A DNA stretch of 26,007 nucleotides, from the NCBI GenBank assembly GCA_900552975.1, contig UWSL01000008.1, positions 1 to 26,007 on the forward strand. The letters are read 5' to 3'. A program made the translations under genes and the position numbers. Position 1 is the first letter of the stretch; each line of letters begins with the position of its first letter. Source of the DNA: an uncultured Mycoplasmatota bacterium (GTDB lineage: Bacteria; Bacillota_I; Bacilli_A; RF39; UBA660). Shown one piece after another: positions 1 to 10,259 of this stretch. The notes under the pieces are model-generated. The model was given only the letters and a program-made list of their open reading frames with translations, was not told the DNA's origin and did no database searches.

Positions 1-467
1 AAAGTTGTGGATTTTATTTTATTTTTGTTTTTATCATTTCTATTCCATAATCTCTTATATAATTTTTGGATTTTATAAAGTTTATTATGAAATATTATCA
101 AAAATAATATCAGTAAAAGTCTATTTAAAATCACATATATAATAAAATTATTTATAGTTTTCCAAATTATAAAATATAAAACTGAACAAGATAGTATCAA
201 TATTATACTTGCTATCGTAAATGTAAATATATCTGTTATTTGTGATTTTTCTTTATATAAAACTTTCAATATCACAAATTGCATTATTGTATATAATATC
301 TGAAACCATATATTATATTTTATAAAATGTTTCAATAATAAATATTCTATAACCATTAATAAAATATATAATATTCTTTTCTCTTTTAAATCTTTTGCAA
401 ATATCATAAATAATGCAAAATAAATTGCTTCTGGTATTTGCCCTAAAAATATTTCCAACAAATCCAT
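1..467 (-). CDS. Multi-spanning membrane protein (partial, cut by window edge)
   Basis: The visible 155 codons encode a very hydrophobic protein with about four transmembrane segments, opening MDLLEIFLGQIPEAIYFALF, with a basic loop KDLKEKR, and later FLIIFHNKLYKIQKLYKRLW and a Lys/Asn-rich stretch RNDKNKNKIKSTT near the edge. The frame is open to base 1, so the C terminus is missing. The start ATG at 467 has a weak AGGT site 12 bases after the XhlA stop. I have seen similar membrane proteins near lysis genes of clostridial phages but know no function; a holin role is possible. Confidence 0.6.
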   Translation of the reverse strand, partial: MDLLEIFLGQIPEAIYFALFMIFAKDLKEKRILYILLMVIEYLLLKHFIKYNIWFQILYTIMQFVILKVLYKEKSQITDIFTFTIASIILILSCSVLYFIIWKTINNFIIYVILNRLLLILFLIIFHNKLYKIQKLYKRLWNRNDKNKNKIKSTT

Positions 468-479
468 ATTAAATACCTA

Positions 480-773
480 TTACATCATTTTAACTGTAAA
501 AACTATTGCTCCTACAACTACTGTTATTATTGCTCCAGCAACTGTTTTCCACAGCCAACTTTGATTATCCTCAATTTTTTTCACTCTGCTTTCAAGACTT
601 AAAATATCTTTCCCAAGAATATCATTTTTCAATTGTTCTTGAATTGGTCTTTCTTGTAATAAAATTTTAATCTCTCGAATTCCAGATTGAATTTCAGGAA
701 TAGAAGTATTAATTTTTTCTTCTATTTTAGACATTCTATTGTCTAATTGGTCTACTCTTTCATTAATATCCAT
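480..773 (-). CDS. xhlA: XhlA-like haemolysin / holin-accessory membrane protein
   Basis: A 97-residue protein with a charged coiled-coil N-terminal part (INERVDQLDNRMSKIEEKI and LSLESRVKKIEDNQ) and one C-terminal transmembrane helix (WLWKTVAGAIITVVVGAIVF, about residues 73-92), with NQSWLWKTV before the helix. This is the XhlA layout: a membrane-bound coiled-coil protein that works with a holin and endolysin in host lysis in Bacillus prophages. GAGGGG is upstream. It follows the tail genes, where the lysis cassette is expected; holin and endolysin would lie beyond the left edge. Confidence 0.8.
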   Translation of the reverse strand: MDINERVDQLDNRMSKIEEKINTSIPEIQSGIREIKILLQERPIQEQLKNDILGKDILSLESRVKKIEDNQSWLWKTVAGAIITVVVGAIVFTVKMM

Positions 774-837
774 TTTAAATTCCCCTCTAATATTTTTATA
801 ATTTAATTATACTTTAACTTTTAATTTTTGTCTAATA

Positions 838-2748
838 TTATTCAACAACTTCAACAATTAAGTGATTAATTCTTTCATTTGCATTAACAGTAGAACCACT
901 TGATGCTGATATATAAACATATATAATATCTCCTTTGGCTACATTTACTATTTTTTCGGTTATATTATTCGTTACATTTCCGCTACCTGCCCTAATTGCT
1001 CTTGCTATATATTCAGAATTTTTATAAATATAAAGATTATAAGTTCCACTTCCATTTACATTTACTAAAATTGTAGCCGAAACTTTTATCTTTTTTACAT
1101 CTTTTTCTATTAAAATTCCTCCATTAGATATAGATAACTGTGAACCAATTAATTCCATCTTTGACAAATCTATTTTTTGTACTTGGTCTGCTGATCTTAA
1201 TGTAGTAGTAGCATTAGGTTTTGCCATTAACATGCTATTGTAATTTACTCTATGACCAGCGATTTGTGCTAATCCTCCTACACTTTCATCATATAAAGCA
1301 CCAAAGGATACTCCATTTTTATGATGTGCAACTAATGGAACACCAGCTCCTAAAGTTAAATTAAATGAATATGTAGATAATTCATCTGCTATAATAATAG
1401 AAAAATCATAACTTTTACTATTATCAAATCCTTCTGCTCTTAAATCTCCTTGTATCTTTAAAGTATTAGAGAAAGTACCTTTTGAAATTGAGGTTGGAGT
1501 TATATTAGTTGTACCAATCATTATGTCTGTACTATTTTTTTCTCTGTATTGATAGTAACAAGAAATTATAGAGTTATCTTTAGCTCCAAAATTTCCTATG
1601 AATATTTCTCCATTAAAAGATAAAGTAACTTCTGTTCCAATTCCACCTAATCCTCTTTTTACACTAGCATTTTTAATATTTATTAAAGTATATTCTATAA
1701 AATTACTATCATCTATTACTTTTTTTACCGACTTACTATTGCCTCTACTATCTATTGCATATACATTTATTTCTTTGTTATCCATATCATTTATTGCCAT
1801 TAATACATTTCCTGTATCTTTATAACTTGCTTCTGATTGTTGCGTTCCAATTAAAGTACGATATTTGACTATTGTTGCTTTTTTTACTGCTACTGCTTTA
1901 TTAGTTTTTGATATAGTAGTTTGTGCTATTGAATATCCTTTTATAAATTTATTTTTATCTCCAGTTAATTCCAATGTTGTTGGATTTATATCTTCATAAT
2001 CAAAATCAGAAAATTTAGGAGTTGCAGTACCAACATAGATAGTTCCATATTGATATTTTGTTCCCATGTAACTATTTCCATTATATGTATTAACAGCTAT
2101 TCTATAACTTGCAGAATTTCTTGTATTTAAAAATGAATAAAAACTATTTTGTTCAGCTTCTGTAAAAGTTACTGTTTTAGTTCCAGAGCCTTCCCAAATT
2201 GTTCTAGTCATAATAGTAGTATATCCACTTCCATTTGCATTTTTTACTTCATAATTCCAAATTGTTTTAAATCCTCCGTGGATTTTGTAAATAATAATCT
2301 CTTCTATTGTTATCAATATACCAATCTATATTAGTATCAATATAAGCTTCTCTAGGTAATTGGTCTAACCATACACTTCCAGAGGCACTACCATAACTAG
2401 GTCCGCCAACCACTACCATAAGGAAGTTGTGAACTAGAAGAAATACCAATTGATTTACTACCATCATTATTATGACCAATATCATATTTTGTTCCTGATA
2501 CAAGCTGCACATCTGTTCCGTGGACTTAAACTAACATTTAAAGTATTAGTAAATAAAGTACCATCAATATATAATTCTTGATATAAATTATTTTGATATG
2601 AAGTATGTGCATTACATACTATATGTACCCAAGCATCAACATGAGATATGTTTCTACTGCTATCTTGACCATGCTCTGACCAATCTATATAATAAGAATA
2701 GCTATCTGATTTTTGGGAAACACTACCATAAATTCTACCACTTGCCAT
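838..2748 (-). CDS. DUF859-like tail tip / receptor-binding protein, read through three +1 shifts at CGGA
   Basis: Probably a distal tail protein that touches the host. It is in three frames plus a return, joined only by CGGA at 2517-2520, 2402-2405 and 2275-2278. Merged it is about 635 residues: MASGRIYGSV and an IDWSEHGQ strand pair; then YDIGHNNDGSKSI, a signature of the DUF859 family; then PSYGSASGSVWLDQLPREA, the family's repeat end; then fibronectin-like repeats (DFDYEDINPTTLELTGD region, about 230-330), and a C-terminal beta-sandwich (TTTLRSADQVQKIDL onward). Without shifting, the products would be a 87-residue fragment and unusable remnants. AAAAGGAG precedes the ATG. No splitting by insertion is seen: joints are single bases. 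Confidence 0.85.
2275..2278 (-). other. +1 recoding site CCA-CGGA, third in tail tip gene
   Basis: In-frame CGG followed by A after CCA, 41 codons after the second site. Upstream YYLQNP; downstream GFKTIWNYEVKNANGSG. The zero frame meets TAA three codons on. With three sites, all three frames of this 2-kb stretch are used in turn and the last is open to the gene end. Confidence 0.83.
2402..2405 (-). other. +1 recoding site TGG-CGGA, second in tail tip gene
   Basis: In-frame CGG followed by A after TGG, 37 codons after the first site. Upstream YGSGW; downstream PSYGSASGSVWLDQLPRE. The zero frame meets TAG two codons on. Confidence 0.83.
2517..2520 (-). other. +1 recoding site CCA-CGGA, first in tail tip gene
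   Basis: In-frame CGG followed by A after CCA. Upstream reads NVSLSP; the +1 frame continues TDVQLVSGTKYDIGHNNDG. The zero frame ends at TGA 11 codons on. Confidence 0.83.
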
Positions 2749-2775
2749 TTTCTTCTCCTTTTAATAATATTTTCT

Positions 2776-2798
2776 AAAAGAGGGAAACACCCTCTTTT
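2776..2798. terminator. Bidirectional hairpin terminator between tail hub and tail tip genes
   Basis: A 9-bp perfect stem AAAAGAGGG / CCCTCTTTT with a 5-base loop (2776-2784 and 2790-2798). On the minus strand it ends in CTCTTTT, giving a short T-run; on the plus strand TTTTATTTT follows. It lies right after the hub gene and 28 bases before the next gene's start, so it may reduce, not end, tail transcription. Confidence 0.6.
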
Positions 2799-2801
2799 AT
2801 T

Positions 2802-5556
2802 TTAAAGAACATTAAAACATACCTGTTCTCCAATTTTTTGAATAAGTAATCCTGCTATTTGTGCTGTCTCATTAACAATCAAATTTTCTGTTGTTGTTCC
2901 TTTATCAGTAAATTCAGCAATTGTATTATTATTTAAAACATTATTAATTCTTACTCCATCACTATCTGCTAATAATTTTGTATTAGTTTTACTTGAAACA
3001 ACTTCTATACCTTGACCTATTCTTACAGTATCAGTTACTGTTTCATTTTGGTTTTGTGTCCATGTTTGTTTATATTGACCTGCAATTAATAATAAATCTG
3101 ATATATAGCAAGCATCATTAGTATCACTAATTATTTCAAATGTAATTGTATTATCTGTAACTTCGAAACTTCTTTCAAATTCTGTAATATCTAATTCAGT
3201 TAATTCTATTTCATATCCATTAATTCTAATTTTACATGATGCTAATTCTATTAACTTTTTATAAATAAAGCTTATATTGTAATAACCATTTTTTACAAAT
3301 ACTGTTTGTGATAAAATAGAATTTTGCAACATTATTGCATTGCCTGAAACACTATTATTTTTTACTTCTGTACTTGTGTATGATTTTAACTCTCCAGTCC
3401 AAAAGTCACTTCCAAAATATCCAACAGAATTTCTAAATAAATTATTTCCTCCTGTTGAAGTAATATTTGTTGTTAATCCATTTAACTTTTGTTGAACTTC
3501 ACTAATTTGTGTTTTTATTCCAATAACATCTCCATTAGTAGAAGAAATTTCACTTTCAATATTACTTATTTGAGATGTTAAACTATCTGATGTTTGTTTT
3601 ATTTGAGATTGAGTTTCAGTTTTTGTATAATAATTTTCATCTAAATCATTTACAATATCATTTTGAGAAGGCGACCAATCAGAAATAATATTTGTTTGTT
3701 TTACATAAATATTTTTCATATAAACCATATTTCCATCTGTTATTCCAGCAGTATCTCCGCCATATAAAAGGTTTTATTGCATAGTATGGATAATCTAATG
3801 TTGGATTTCCAGTTTCTATTTTTAATTGTATTTTTACCCATTTATTTGTTTTATAACTAGATGAGCTTAATAATGTCTTTTTTACTGATGCTCCATTTTT
3901 ACTATCAATTGCATTGTCGCCTGACATAACTACTCCTGTTGATTTCATTGAGTTTACATAAGTATGTAGTGGACTAGAAATATTAATTGGATATGTTATA
4001 TCAGTTTCTCCCTTTGCTAATTCTCTATATAAATACATTTCTAATTGAATTATATATGTAGAATTTGGCTCTAATCTTATAAATCCTGCATTATATAAAG
4101 GCAATTCATCATAAGAATATACTATACTACCTGTTGATTTTATACAATTAAATCCATCAAAGTTTTCTACATTTAGTATAATTCCATCTCCATTTGCTTC
4201 CCAACTATCAGTATTATTAAAATATCCAGAATTTATTATTAAATTATTTGCTCCACTTTGTAAGTTTTCAAACTTTTCACTTGTTTGTTCAGCTGTTTCT
4301 TTTGCTTCGTTTGCTATTTGAACAACTGATTTAACAGTAGAAGTAACTCCATCAAGGGTAGCTTCTATTTCTACCATTTTCTCATTAGTATCTGATATAT
4401 TTTTTATTACTGCATCAATTCTTTGATTTGCTTTATCAACCAATAATTCAGTATGTTTTAATGCTTCTATCATTGGTGGAGTAAATTGGTATTTAGTTTC
4501 CGTCTTTGTCGCAGCAGGAGCTTCCATACTATCAGAAATTGTACCAGCATATTCTATTGTATGATTTAATAAATATGTTTCAAATGTTTCGTTATTTAAA
4601 TTTGTTGCCTTTATTTTATCTTTGCAATTTAGATACATATATCCTATCATATCCATTGACATTGGAATATAAGTTAATCCAAATAAAATTCTTCCAGCTT
4701 TGATTAATTCTGCTCTCTTTGCTTGAGTATAAGCAAATGGATTGTCAGAAATAACAAGTTCTGTTTCTCCATATTGAGCAATACTTTCTTCATCTCTAAT
4801 TGTTATATTTTCTCCTTCTACTTGACTGTTTCTTAAAATAATTACATTTATTGGACCATATATATCTTGTTTTTTAAAATTGTAATAATTATCAGCAGTT
4901 AATGTTTCTGCAACTTCATCTTTTTTCTCAAAATCCATAACTATATCATTATCTTCATCTATTCTAGCCCAATTAAAAGCCATTTGTGCTATTGCTTTTA
5001 AAACATCTCTTCTAGTAGTTCCTTCTTCAAATTGATTGTTTTCTACAATAAAATCTTGATTTAAAAATGAAGTTACTTTTGTAGATAGCCCTGATTGAGC
5101 CACAAGGTCATCAAATAGCTCTTTTAATTTGCAAGGGTATGTCATTCTATCAACCCAAGGTAAATTTAGCTTTATCATATAATCTAGTGCTTCAAAAGAA
5201 GTATTATCATTTACTTGGTCATCTTCTGGCTTTTGTACTATAAAAGTTCCATACTTTATATATTCAGTAGTTCCATTTTCTAAATCTACACCTAGATATA
5301 ATTCAAATTCTCTATCTTGTATGCTAAAAGAGCTATCCACATTGTTAAAATTACCTGTTACTCTTTTTGCAACTGTACCTCCAATAAAACCTTCATCAGG
5401 AACATATCGTAATTCTTCAAATGTGCAATCTTTTAAATAATTATTTTCATCTATAATCATTTCTGGTTTTGTATCTGTTGCTAAAACTTTTAAATATCCT
5501 CTTGTTACTTTTCCACTTAATATTCTAATTTTAGCTTCATTAGAAAAATTATACAT
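2802..5556 (-). CDS. Tail-associated hub / carbohydrate-binding protein, read through a +1 shift at CGGA
   Basis: Forms the tail tip hub and probably contacts the cell wall. The first 599 residues hold a gp27-like hub domain (about 1-330, with LAVDTKP-type start and ILFGLTYIPMSMDMIGYMYL), a coiled-coil linker, and a jelly-roll module starting at GANNLIINSG (about 440). That module is cut before its last strands at CGGA (3756-3759). In the +1 frame it resumes as DTAGITDGNMVYMKNIYVK and ISDWSPSQND, which is how such modules end (KPF..xDTs...G.vyfknl.v.....W.Ps..D). A second coiled coil and second jelly-roll (GGNNLFRNSV onward) follow. Total about 917 residues. AGGAGG precedes the ATG. The zero frame otherwise runs 25 junk codons to a stop. 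Confidence 0.85.
3756..3759 (-). other. +1 recoding site TGG-CGGA in tail hub
   Basis: In-frame CGG followed by A, after Trp codon TGG. Upstream reads KPFIW, downstream in the +1 frame DTAGITDG. The zero frame continues for 25 unconserved-looking codons (Trp, Arg, Cys-rich) before TGA. Confidence 0.8.
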
Positions 5557-5566
5557 AATTTCCTCC

Positions 5567-5950
5567 TTAATGTTCTATTAAACTAAATTGTTGGAAGTCT
5601 ATCATTCTTCTTCCTTCATAAGTAATAGGTTTATATGTCAAATCTGTGTGATACATTGTTGCAGTTTCATATCTATCATAATCTTCATTATAATATTCAA
5701 CTTCTAAATACATATTATCTAATGCTGAATAATATGTTCTAAATTGTTCTGGTGTCATTACTGGAAATTGTATAATTAGTTTTGTAGGTCTATGTGGCAA
5801 TTCTTTTATTATTAATTTACCACTTGCAACCCTTCCAGCATCTGTAACTTGAACTAAATGAGGTTGTACTTCAAATCCATCTCTTTTAGGAAGAGGAGAA
5901 TTAAAGTAACAACTCCCAATCCTAAAATACCAGTCTTTAAAATTACTCAT
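5567..5950 (-). CDS. Distal tail protein (Dit-like, short)
   Basis: A 127-residue protein right after the tape measure, where the tail's distal ring protein is normally coded. It begins with a FKDWYFRIGSCYF block and contains HRPTKLIIQFPVMTPEQ and LTYKPITYEGRRMIDF. It is shorter than classic two-domain Dit proteins and looks like a single N-terminal ring domain. AGGAGG is close upstream. I am sure of the place and the structural role, less of the exact subfamily. Confidence 0.6.
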   Translation of the reverse strand: MSNFKDWYFRIGSCYFNSPLPKRDGFEVQPHLVQVTDAGRVASGKLIIKELPHRPTKLIIQFPVMTPEQFRTYYSALDNMYLEVEYYNEDYDRYETATMYHTDLTYKPITYEGRRMIDFQQFSLIEH

Positions 5951-5960
5951 AATTCTCCTC

Positions 5961-8900
5961 CTATACTTTTATTATATTTGTACCATACATATTGTTTTCA
6001 CTAGAAACATATTGTCCATATCCAGAGTAAACTTTTTTGTTTCCAATGTAAACATTTACTGGTTGTCTTTCATTTCCTCTATTTTCTTGCATAGCTTGGC
6101 TTACACCTTGATATGCAGCTTTAGCAATACCTGCTTCAATTTGGTCATTGTTTGCAACTGCTGCTTTATTTCCTATATTTCCTACAAGTTCTGGTCCTGC
6201 TTCTCTTGCAATAAACATTTGACCTGTTTCTGGGAAACCACCATCAGCAAACCAGTTAAATGAAGGTAATATCAATCCTAAAGTTGAGAAAAGACCACTA
6301 TTTTTTGATTTTAAATTACGCATAGTTGTTGAAAATACATTGTTTAAACTTCTTTTAAAAGAACTATCATTTACTTTTAAACTATTTGAAAAACTATCTC
6401 CAGCACTAGAACCAATAGTAGATGCAGTATTTGTAATTGCCCATTTTCCTCTGTTCATAGCATTGTCAAATTGGCTTACCGCTTGTTCTCCTGCTGCTGT
6501 TGTATTAACATTACTTTTCATACTATTATTTACACTTGTTGTTAATGTTTGAGCAGATTTTGCAGCTTCTGGTGTCTTTCCTTGAATAGATGTTATAATT
6601 CCATCTCCAGCAGCATTTCCAACATCTTTTCCTGCATCTTTAGAAGCATAAGTTTTGCTATATATATTTGAAATCATATTATTCATAGCTGTATCTGTAA
6701 ATTTTGTTGTAGCATTTATTATTGTATCACTTTCTGTCCATGATAACATAGGACTATCTAATGCTTTTTTTATAGTATCTTTTTCTTCTTGAGTAAATTC
6801 TAATGAATTTCCTTCCGCATCTTTTATTTCTCCACCAAATTCAATTATTTTATTTAAAACTTTTGCTTTATCTGCTGCATTTACTTGTGTTGGGTCAGTT
6901 AAAATTTTACTAATTATTTTCTTTTCTGCATCAGTAAATTCTAATGAATTTCCATACTCGTTTTTTATAGTAACTCCATCATTTTTTAAAGATTGAATTA
7001 TACTACTTCTTGTTGTACTATCTAATTGAGTAGCATTTGACCAATTATTATTTAAAATTGCTTTTTCAGTTTCTGTTAAACTTGCTCCCTCTACTAAAGC
7101 ATCTGACATATCATATCCAGCTTCTTTTAATGCAACAATTGCTCTAGGTAAATTATCATCTTTGCTATTTAATATTTCTTGGAAATAACCATTAATTGTT
7201 TCTCCACCTTTTCCAGATACATCAACATCTCCAATTATTTCAAGATTTTTATTTATACTGTCTACAACATCTTTCATATCATCGGCAGTATCTGCTCCAC
7301 TTGCTGCTAATTCGGCTCTAATAGTTAACCAAGTTCCTTTATAATCTCCTTGTATTTCTTCTAAATGTTTTTGATTTTCAGCCATCATCTTTGTTTTATC
7401 TTCTTCAAGAGCTTTTACTAAAGCAGTATCTCCTTCGGCTTGTGCAATTAAATTATCATAATAATTTTCTATTTGAGTATTAGAATTCTTTATATTTTCT
7501 ACTTGTTCTTCATATATTCCTGATAATTCTTCTATATATTTTTTTGCTTTTTCTGGACTTTCTAAATTTATTTTTAAAGTAGTTGCATTCATATTATCTG
7601 AAAAACTTTTAAATTTAGTTTCAGCTTCTGATACACCATTATTTAATCTAGCCATTTCTTGTAATAATTCAGCAACTTCTTTTCTATATTCTTCTTGTGT
7701 CTTATTACCATTTCTATATGCAGTATTTAATTGTGTCATTTTGAATTCCAAATCAGCTACTTTGTTTCCTTGTGCTTGTTGTACTTTTATTGCATTATCA
7801 ATCATTTTTTGTGCATTTTCATCATCAATTTGTCCAAGGTTCTTTAATTGGTTTATATTAGTAATTACTCCTGATACCATTTTTGCTAAATTTTCTTGTG
7901 CTATATCTCCAAGTTGTTGGAAATTACTATTCATACTATCAAAATCACTATCAGTTGCACTATAAAATAATGATGACATTTTTGCAGAAAGATTTTCAAT
8001 ACTTACAGCTGTTTCATCAAATTTTTCGTTATTGCTATCTATATCTTCTCCAGCACTTATTATGGTATTTGTATATTTTGAAGTTTCATCATTTAATTTA
8101 GTATAATAATCAATAACTGCTTCCATTGATTGACCTTGACCATCAAACATTCTTGCTAATGCTCTATCATCTGCCATTTCTTTTTGTGCTTTATTATATG
8201 CAATTACTCCAGCAGTTACTGCTGTTATAGCTGTAATTACTAATCCAACAGGACCTAACATTGCATACATTGCAACTCCAGCCGCAGTTATAATTGGCAC
8301 TACATTTAGTAATACAGTTCCTAAATCTGATGTTCCTTTTGTAAAGTCCTTTATTGCACTATATATAGTTACAAATACTCCAACCATAGCAACTAAACTT
8401 ACTTTGAATTTTTGCATTGGAGTTAATGCTTGCATATATCCTTTAAAAGAACCCCATAAAGATGAAATTGCTGCTGCAAATCCTCCTGTAACTGTTGTAG
8501 CACTTGAAAAAGCACTTATTGCTAATTTCACAGCTCCAATAATTGATGTTAATAAAGTTCCAACTGTTTTCATTGTTTTAAATTTTGATAAGAATTTTGC
8601 AATCCAATCCCAAGCAAATGCAGTTAAAAACATTGCTCCTATTCCTTTTAATAAAGGTTCAAACTTCTTTAAAATAGGAGATACTTTATCCCATAATCCT
8701 TTTATTTTATCAATAAATTTAGAAATTTGTTTTTTTATTTTTTCTAGTTTTTGTTGAGCTAATCCAGTTAAAGCATCATAGTCTGGTAAAGGAATTCCTA
8801 AACTTCCGCCAACTCCTCCTGCTCCAGCTCCTTTTCCTGCTCCAGCTCCGCTATCTTTATCAAATGTAATTACATTTAATTCATCAAACTTATTTAACAT

Positions 8901-10250
8901 TCTATCTAGTTCTTTATTTGTCTTTTTAGCAGAACCTCCAATATCCCCAATACCACTAGAAACTCCACCAAGACCATCACTTAAATTTGAATAGTCTACT
9001 TTAGGTAATGCAAATCCAAAGAATTTAGCAATCATATTAGCTAATGTAGTTAATGCTTGTGTTATTAACATAATATATGGTATTGCTGCTGACAGAATTG
9101 GAATAAATATATTACCAACTGCTCTTGCTAAAAGAGTAAATTGTTGTTGTAATACTCTTAAGGCATTAGCTGGTGTTATAAGTGTTCTAGCCATATCTCC
9201 TTGCATTTTTGTAGTTTTAGTCATTATTTGATAATATAATAATTCAGTTTTTTGAGCTCTTGTCATAGAAGCAACTTTTTTGTCTATACCTAATGTATAA
9301 GCAGTTTCTTGTAATGTAGCTTGGTCTAATGCAATACCAACTGCTCTCATTGGTTCAATTTCTCCTGAAATACCAGATTTTATTTTTTGCATCGCTTGGT
9401 CAATTGGTATATTCAAGAAAGAACTCATGTCATAACTTAATTGCGTTAAATTTTTAGACATAGTATAAGCAGCTTCATTTGTTAGCCCAAATCCTTCAAC
9501 TAAAGAATTAAACATTCCCATATATCTCATAACATTAGATGGGTCTACCCCTAATGCTGCTGAAAATTTATCAGTAAATTCTTGAGCTTTTTGAGCTGCT
9601 TCTCCCATAGATACAGTAAATAAGTTCATATTTTCTATGTAAGCATTGCTTTCATTTACAAAACTTCCTAATACACTACCTAACCTTTTCATTGTAGCAA
9701 TTAGTAACCCACCTTTAATTGCTAGTCCTGATATTCCACTAAACAATCCAGAAGAAAAAACTCCAGATGATTGTTTTGCATTTTTAGTTGTACTACTTAA
9801 AGCAGAATTAATTTTACTAGCATTAGATGGTAATGCAGAAAAAGCAGTAGAAACCTTTGTCATTTCTGTTGCTAAAGGAGATAAAGCATTTGTTAATTCT
9901 TTTATTTTTGATGTAAAATTAGATATTTCAGTACTACTTAAATTTTTACTAATTTCAGGTATTTTTTGTAATTGAGTAAGCATAGAACTTAAATTAGTAG
10001 CTTTAGAAATACCTGTTAACCCACTTAATGAAGTTTGTATTTTTTCTATACCTGTTGTATCAATAGAAAATCCTGATGTTATTTCTTTTACTTTTGCTAA
10101 ATTTGTACTAAAAGAACTTAATCCTTTTAATCCAGAATTTAAAACAGATGTTAATTTTGTTATACTATTTGCTAAATTTTCTAAATTTGAACTAGCACTT
10201 TGGGAATTAGCACCAATCTCAATACTAACTTCATCAATAGTAGTTTCCAT
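5961..10250 (-). CDS. Tape measure protein
   Basis: Sets tail length and later leaves the tail into the cell envelope. At 1429 residues it is the longest gene in the window. It has an N-terminal coiled coil with Ser/Thr-rich spacing, a Gly-rich segment (GAGAGKGAGAGGVGG, about residue 470), several hydrophobic segments in the middle (about residues 540-700, including AMLGPVGLVITAITAV), then long coiled coil, and a C-terminal FADGGFPETGQMFIAREAGPELVG block typical of tape measures. Around 6720-7090 are imperfect repeats of about 47 residues, each with GNSLEFT. ATG at 10250 has AGGTGGG upstream; an in-frame GTG three codons earlier overlaps it. No in-frame CGG despite its length. Confidence 0.92.
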   Translation of the reverse strand: METTIDEVSIEIGANSQSASSNLENLANSITKLTSVLNSGLKGLSSFSTNLAKVKEITSGFSIDTTGIEKIQTSLSGLTGISKATNLSSMLTQLQKIPEISKNLSSTEISNFTSKIKELTNALSPLATEMTKVSTAFSALPSNASKINSALSSTTKNAKQSSGVFSSGLFSGISGLAIKGGLLIATMKRLGSVLGSFVNESNAYIENMNLFTVSMGEAAQKAQEFTDKFSAALGVDPSNVMRYMGMFNSLVEGFGLTNEAAYTMSKNLTQLSYDMSSFLNIPIDQAMQKIKSGISGEIEPMRAVGIALDQATLQETAYTLGIDKKVASMTRAQKTELLYYQIMTKTTKMQGDMARTLITPANALRVLQQQFTLLARAVGNIFIPILSAAIPYIMLITQALTTLANMIAKFFGFALPKVDYSNLSDGLGGVSSGIGDIGGSAKKTNKELDRMLNKFDELNVITFDKDSGAGAGKGAGAGGVGGSLGIPLPDYDALTGLAQQKLEKIKKQISKFIDKIKGLWDKVSPILKKFEPLLKGIGAMFLTAFAWDWIAKFLSKFKTMKTVGTLLTSIIGAVKLAISAFSSATTVTGGFAAAISSLWGSFKGYMQALTPMQKFKVSLVAMVGVFVTIYSAIKDFTKGTSDLGTVLLNVVPIITAAGVAMYAMLGPVGLVITAITAVTAGVIAYNKAQKEMADDRALARMFDGQGQSMEAVIDYYTKLNDETSKYTNTIISAGEDIDSNNEKFDETAVSIENLSAKMSSLFYSATDSDFDSMNSNFQQLGDIAQENLAKMVSGVITNINQLKNLGQIDDENAQKMIDNAIKVQQAQGNKVADLEFKMTQLNTAYRNGNKTQEEYRKEVAELLQEMARLNNGVSEAETKFKSFSDNMNATTLKINLESPEKAKKYIEELSGIYEEQVENIKNSNTQIENYYDNLIAQAEGDTALVKALEEDKTKMMAENQKHLEEIQGDYKGTWLTIRAELAASGADTADDMKDVVDSINKNLEIIGDVDVSGKGGETINGYFQEILNSKDDNLPRAIVALKEAGYDMSDALVEGASLTETEKAILNNNWSNATQLDSTTRSSIIQSLKNDGVTIKNEYGNSLEFTDAEKKIISKILTDPTQVNAADKAKVLNKIIEFGGEIKDAEGNSLEFTQEEKDTIKKALDSPMLSWTESDTIINATTKFTDTAMNNMISNIYSKTYASKDAGKDVGNAAGDGIITSIQGKTPEAAKSAQTLTTSVNNSMKSNVNTTAAGEQAVSQFDNAMNRGKWAITNTASTIGSSAGDSFSNSLKVNDSSFKRSLNNVFSTTMRNLKSKNSGLFSTLGLILPSFNWFADGGFPETGQMFIAREAGPELVGNIGNKAAVANNDQIEAGIAKAAYQGVSQAMQENRGNERQPVNVYIGNKKVYSGYGQYVSSENNMYGTNIIKV

Positions 10251-10259
10251 ATTTCCCAC

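Noticed and set aside
8404..8757. Plus-strand open frames opposite tape measure, hub and other genes (also 9646-9975, 15160-15483, 25332-25739)
   Set aside because: They are shadows of minus-strand genes, with no ribosome binding sites and low-complexity composition.
8805..8811. TGGCGGA in the tape measure as a further shift site
   Set aside because: Here it is read GTT GGC GGA, so CGG is not in frame and the gene runs on unshifted.
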